DNA of 9,541 nt, from the NCBI GenBank assembly GCA_001801495.1, contig MGXW01000022.1, forward strand, positions 1 to 9,541. Direction: 5' to 3'. The position numbers and the translations under genes were made by a program. The notes under the pieces are model-generated. The model was not told the origin of the DNA. It did no database searches and saw only the letters and a program-made list of their open reading frames with translations. Shown one piece after another: positions 7,288 through 9,541 of this stretch. How positions within the stretch are numbered: position 1 is the first letter of the stretch; the number at the start of each line of letters is the position of its first letter. Source of the stretch: Gammaproteobacteria bacterium RIFCSPHIGHO2_12_FULL_37_34. Its GTDB lineage: Bacteria > Pseudomonadota > Gammaproteobacteria > DSM-16500.

Positions 7288-7321
7288 TTGTATAATTTAA
7301 ACCATATGGTATAATTTAGAT
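7288..7321 (+). promoter_or_regulatory. Promoter/operator of the toxin-antitoxin operon
   Basis: Two copies of GTATAATTTA lie at 7290-7299 and 7309-7318 (19-bp period), each containing a consensus TATAAT -10 box. Between them, overlapping the second copy by two bases, is the perfect 10-bp palindrome ACCATATGGT (7301-7310). TTGTAT at 7288-7293 is 16 bp before the second TATAAT (7310-7315) and could be its -35 box. That promoter would start transcription at or next to the toxin ATG (7322). A palindrome between two -10 boxes suits autoregulation by the winged-helix antitoxin, which is an inference. Confidence 0.55.
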
Positions 7322-7624
7322 ATGAAGGCTAGGCTTCTATATAAAGAGAAACTTCAATTTGAAGATGGCTCAATCTTAGAGTTGGTTTTATGGGAGTTGC
7401 CCAATAAAACGAAAGATCGTCCTCATGGGTATAAATATAGGCTTTATTATTGTGATAACGAAAGACATTGTATCGTACGGTATGATAACGAAACAGGTAA
7501 GGGAGATCATAAACATATTGGTGATAAAGAAATCGAATATTTATTTGTTGATAAAGATACATTGCTTGAAGATTTTTATCGAGATGTGATGCAGTATCTC
7601 AAAAAGAGGGCTAAGCATGAATAA
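7322..7624 (+). CDS. tumE: TumE-family (DUF6516) toxin of a type II toxin-antitoxin pair
   Basis: A 100-residue soluble protein of the TumE/DUF6516 family. Diagnostic features are the strand-rich N-terminus (MKARLLYKEKLQFEDGS), LVLWELP at 21-27, HGYKYRLYYC at 35-44 and the highly conserved VRYDNETGKGDHKH at 52-65, followed by a helical C-terminus (DTLLEDFYRDVMQYLKKR). The family pairs with a downstream winged-helix antitoxin and was recognised as a toxin in plasmid-stability systems; the molecular target is not known to me. No Shine-Dalgarno precedes ATG 7322, and a TATAAT ends only 6 nt upstream, so translation may be leaderless. The toxin precedes the antitoxin, the reverse of the most common type II order but usual for this family, and overlaps it by 8 nt. 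All family motifs are present, so it looks intact. Confidence 0.85.
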   Translation: MKARLLYKEKLQFEDGSILELVLWELPNKTKDRPHGYKYRLYYCDNERHCIVRYDNETGKGDHKHIGDKEIEYLFVDKDTLLEDFYRDVMQYLKKRAKHE

Positions 7625-8051
7625 AAAATGTTTAACAATACAAGTAAGCACACTAGAGCAATCTTTGTCTAAATTTAGAGATATTTGGAACAAGGTGGAG
7701 CGAGGAAAACGATTTACAACACCAATGGAAATAGTCAGTTTTGAAAGTGCGATTATGTTGATGAAAACACTGAGCCCGAGGCGTTTGGAGCTATTGCAGG
7801 TATTGCATACCTTAGGAAAAGTTAGTATCAGACAATTGGCAAAACGCTTGCATCGCGATTACAGTAATGTCTATCAGGATGTGAAAGAACTTAATCAAAT
7901 AACAATTATATTAAAAGATCATGCAGGAAAATATTATGTGCCGTGGGATGCTATTATAACGAATATTCCTTTGTGTTTAGAGCGAACAGCTAAACATTGT
8001 AATCATCCGTATTACAGTTCGGAGCTTTCTGTTGTGAATAAAAAAAAGTGA
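7617..8051 (+). CDS. Winged-helix antitoxin/transcriptional regulator paired with TumE
   Basis: A 144-residue DNA-binding protein of the type found next to TumE toxins (often annotated as an HVO_A0114-like or MarR-like regulator, also called TumA). After an N-terminal region (KFRDIWNKVERGKRF, 19-33), FESAIMLMKTLSPRRLELLQVL (in 42-63) begins the winged helix. The helix-turn-helix is VSIRQLAKRLHRDYSNVYQDVKEL (within 69-92), and the wing is ITIILKDHAGKYYVPWDAI (95-113). The last ~25 residues are basic and may be disordered. An AGAGGG Shine-Dalgarno at 7605-7610 lies 6 nt before ATG 7617, so this gene has a good ribosome site whereas the toxin has none, which would favour antitoxin excess. The gene overlaps the toxin stop by 8 nt. 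It presumably neutralises the toxin and represses the shared promoter. Confidence 0.82.
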   Translation: MNKKCLTIQVSTLEQSLSKFRDIWNKVERGKRFTTPMEIVSFESAIMLMKTLSPRRLELLQVLHTLGKVSIRQLAKRLHRDYSNVYQDVKELNQITIILKDHAGKYYVPWDAIITNIPLCLERTAKHCNHPYYSSELSVVNKKK

Positions 8052-8056
8052 TTGTT

Positions 8057-8071
8057 TATTGCTATTTGTCT
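8057..8071 (+). repeat. Right copy of 15-bp direct repeat flanking the toxin-antitoxin pair
   Basis: TATTGCTATTTGTCT begins 6 bp after the antitoxin stop and matches the copy at 7253-7267 with one mismatch. Only 40 bp remain between it and the deoB start. Confidence 0.55.
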
Positions 8072-8111
8072 GAAGAGTTTTAGTATTTTCTGACATTGCA
8101 CAGGAAAAAAC

Positions 8112-9332
8112 ATGCCGCGCGCATTTATTATTATGCTGGATTCATTCGGACTAGGCGCAACACCTGATGCCGAACAATATGGTGATGTTGGCGCAAACAC
8201 CTTGCGGCATATTGCAGAATATTGCAAACAAGGTAAAGCAGATCAGCCTAATACGCGTTCTGGCCCCCTTCATCTTCCACACTTTACTCGCTTGGGATTA
8301 AATGGCGCAGCCATCACATCTAGTCCAAATACACCCATTCCTGGGTTAGATGATTCAATCATTATTCAAGCAGCCTATGGTTGTGCAAAAGAAATGAGCT
8401 TAGGAAAAGACACGCAAAGTGGCCATTTCGAAATGGCTGGTGTACCCGTTTTATTTGAATGGGGGTATTTTCCACCCGCTTATCCTAGCTTTCCAAAAGA
8501 ATTAATAGATGCTTTTATTGTCCGTGCACAACTTCCTGGTGTATTAGGCAACAAACATGCATCAGGAACAGTCATTATTAATGAATTAGGTGAGGAACAT
8601 CAGCAAACGGGTAAACCCATTGTTTATACTTCTGCCGATAGTGTTTTTCAAATTGCAGCGCATGAAGAAACATTTGGTTTGCAACATCTTTATACTATTT
8701 GTGAAATCGCGCGCGAATTGGTGGATCCATACAATATTGGCCGCGTGATTGCGCGGCCTTTTTTAGGAACACCAGGACATTATTATCGTACAGCGCATCG
8801 TTGTGATTATGCTACTCCTCCACCTGCGCCAACTTTATTAGATGATTTAGTGCAGCATGGGGGGGAGGTTATTGCAATTGGCAAAGTGGCAGATATTTAT
8901 GCGCATCGTGGCATTACTAAGACAATAAAAGCCGATGGCAATAAAGCTTTATTTGCTGCATTTATTGGGCAAGCGCAACATGCACCCAATCGTAGCATAA
9001 CTTTTGTTAATTTAGTCGATTTTGATATGGTGTATGGCCACAGACGCGATGTAGTGGGTTATGCAAAAGCATTAGAAGATTTTGATACCTGGTTGCCTCA
9101 GTTTGAAAAAGTGTTACGTGCTGGAGACATGGCAATTATTACAGCGGATCATGGCTGTGATCCGACATGGTCTGGATCAGATCATACCCGTGAATATGTT
9201 CCGGTTATTGCATTTGGCCCATCAATCCAACCAGGGCCAATTGGTGTACGCGAAACATTTGCCGATATAGGTCAGAGTATCGCCAAACATCTTGGATTGC
9301 CTGTTTTGAAATATGGAAAAGCGTTTATTTAG
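8112..9332 (+). CDS. deoB: Phosphopentomutase
   Basis: A 406-residue Mn-dependent phosphopentomutase (E. coli DeoB is 407 aa) of the alkaline phosphatase superfamily. It converts ribose-1-P and deoxyribose-1-P to the 5-phosphates in the cytosol. Metal ligands are all present: Asp10 in LDSFGLGA, Asp305 and His310 in VDFDMVYGH, Asp346-His347 in TADHGCDPTW, and His358 in SDHTRE. The phosphorylated threonine region is GKDTQSGH (98-105). VLFEWGYF (113-120), SADSVFQIAAHEETFG (174-189) and YNIGRVIARPF (207-217) are further signatures. The start has AGGA at 8102-8105, six bases upstream. Functionally it joins PNP (producer of pentose-1-P) to DeoC and transketolase (consumers of the 5-phosphates), although those genes lie about 5 kb upstream here. 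The toxin-antitoxin cassette separates it from the MFS gene. Confidence 0.97.
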   Translation: MPRAFIIMLDSFGLGATPDAEQYGDVGANTLRHIAEYCKQGKADQPNTRSGPLHLPHFTRLGLNGAAITSSPNTPIPGLDDSIIIQAAYGCAKEMSLGKDTQSGHFEMAGVPVLFEWGYFPPAYPSFPKELIDAFIVRAQLPGVLGNKHASGTVIINELGEEHQQTGKPIVYTSADSVFQIAAHEETFGLQHLYTICEIARELVDPYNIGRVIARPFLGTPGHYYRTAHRCDYATPPPAPTLLDDLVQHGGEVIAIGKVADIYAHRGITKTIKADGNKALFAAFIGQAQHAPNRSITFVNLVDFDMVYGHRRDVVGYAKALEDFDTWLPQFEKVLRAGDMAIITADHGCDPTWSGSDHTREYVPVIAFGPSIQPGPIGVRETFADIGQSIAKHLGLPVLKYGKAFI

Positions 9333-9335
9333 AGT

Positions 9336-9360
9336 AGGGGCTGTTGACAATTCTCCCGCC
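9336..9360. mobile_element. Possible insertion-sequence end after deoB
   Basis: GTAGGGGCTGTTGACAATTC starts 4 bp past the deoB stop (9336-9355) and is followed by TCCCGCC. A GGGGCTGTTG-type start with an outward-reading TTGACA resembles terminal inverted repeats of some insertion sequences. The partner repeat would lie beyond the window and no transposase is seen, so the family cannot be named and the call is tentative. Confidence 0.25.
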
Positions 9361-9372
9361 GTAAATTTCTAT
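9344..9372 (+). promoter_or_regulatory. Candidate sigma-70 promoter at the right edge
   Basis: A consensus TTGACA (9344-9349) is followed after 17 bp by TTCTAT (9367-9372), a plausible -10 box. It could drive a rightward gene starting near 9415, or be an outward promoter of the putative mobile-element end. Confidence 0.35.
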
Positions 9373-9389
9373 GTTCTCTTTTTCTGATG

Positions 9390-9541
9390 TTATCCTCCAT
9401 TTTTATGGCATTCTATGTCGGATTTTTCTTCACCGGGCAAATCACCCCAGGCACCAATCACCCCACAGACTGTAATTTCACCCATGACTATCACCGGTTT
9501 TTCTAAAAATAGGGGTAAAGTCAATTTGTTTCCTGTGATGG
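9390..9541. other. Unassigned right edge with open frames on both strands
   Basis: On the + strand a frame from ATG 9415 (MSDFSSPGKSPQAPITPQ and onward) stays open to the window end, 42 codons. It has no Shine-Dalgarno. On the - strand a frame runs from the window end to a TAA at 9390-9392, about 50 codons (KPVIVMGEITVCGVIGAWGD in its middle). Codon composition does not decide between them and no family is recognised for either. The stretch also holds AATCACCCCA twice (9440-9449 and 9456-9465). It may be the edge of a gene or of a mobile element. Confidence 0.3.

Noticed and set aside
7329..7562. Minus-strand ORF opposite the toxin gene, considered as an antisense gene
   Set aside because: The + strand frame carries the conserved RYDN...GKGDHKH family motif and overlaps correctly with the antitoxin, so the minus frame is a shadow.
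8012..8227. Minus-strand ORF across the antitoxin-deoB junction
   Set aside because: It overlaps the ends of two supported genes, has no Shine-Dalgarno and has no recognisable content.
9440..9465. AATCACCCCA repeated twice, considered as a CRISPR or iteron start
   Set aside because: Only two short copies with a 6-bp gap and no further units; too little for an array.

Overview
The window (about 40% G+C by eye) is bacterial and almost fully coding on the + strand. The protein types point to a gammaproteobacterium, probably in the Legionellales (Legionella/Coxiella/Rickettsiella-like). The GAPDH is of the kind encoded in tkt-gap-pgk-pyk clusters of Legionella and Coxiella, and the MFS protein resembles the Legionella Pht (phagosomal transporter) family. 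This placement is an inference from remembered sequence resemblance, not from a search.

Layout. Positions 1-3288 hold a tight run: the 3' end of a transketolase gene, a GAPDH gene, a purine nucleoside phosphorylase gene whose start overlaps the end of gap by 20 nt, and deoC 12 bp further on. After a 139-bp spacer with operator-like inverted repeats comes a two-gene unit (3428-5763). It encodes a membrane-only CPA2-type cation/proton antiporter and a YbdK-type carboxylate-amine ligase (TTG start, 8-bp gap). A spacer of about 170 bp with a possible gene remnant leads to a Pht-like MFS transporter (5935-7239). Then follows a TumE-family (DUF6516) toxin and winged-helix antitoxin pair (7322-8051), and deoB (8112-9332). 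The last 209 bp contain an IS-end-like motif and an open frame on each strand that runs off the window.

How the genes fit together. PNP splits (deoxy)ribonucleosides to pentose-1-phosphates and DeoB isomerises these to pentose-5-phosphates. DeoC cleaves deoxyribose-5-P to acetaldehyde and glyceraldehyde-3-P, transketolase handles ribose-5-P/xylulose-5-P, and GAPDH takes glyceraldehyde-3-P into lower glycolysis. With the MFS transporter next to deoB, the window encodes most of a route from imported nucleosides to glycolysis, split by the antiporter/ligase pair and the toxin-antitoxin cassette.

The most notable structural signal is an imperfect 15-bp direct repeat (14/15 identical) at 7253-7267 and 8057-8071 that brackets the toxin-antitoxin pair. 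Removing one copy plus the cassette would leave the MFS gene about 68 bp upstream of deoB, which suggests the cassette was inserted into an MFS-deoB unit.
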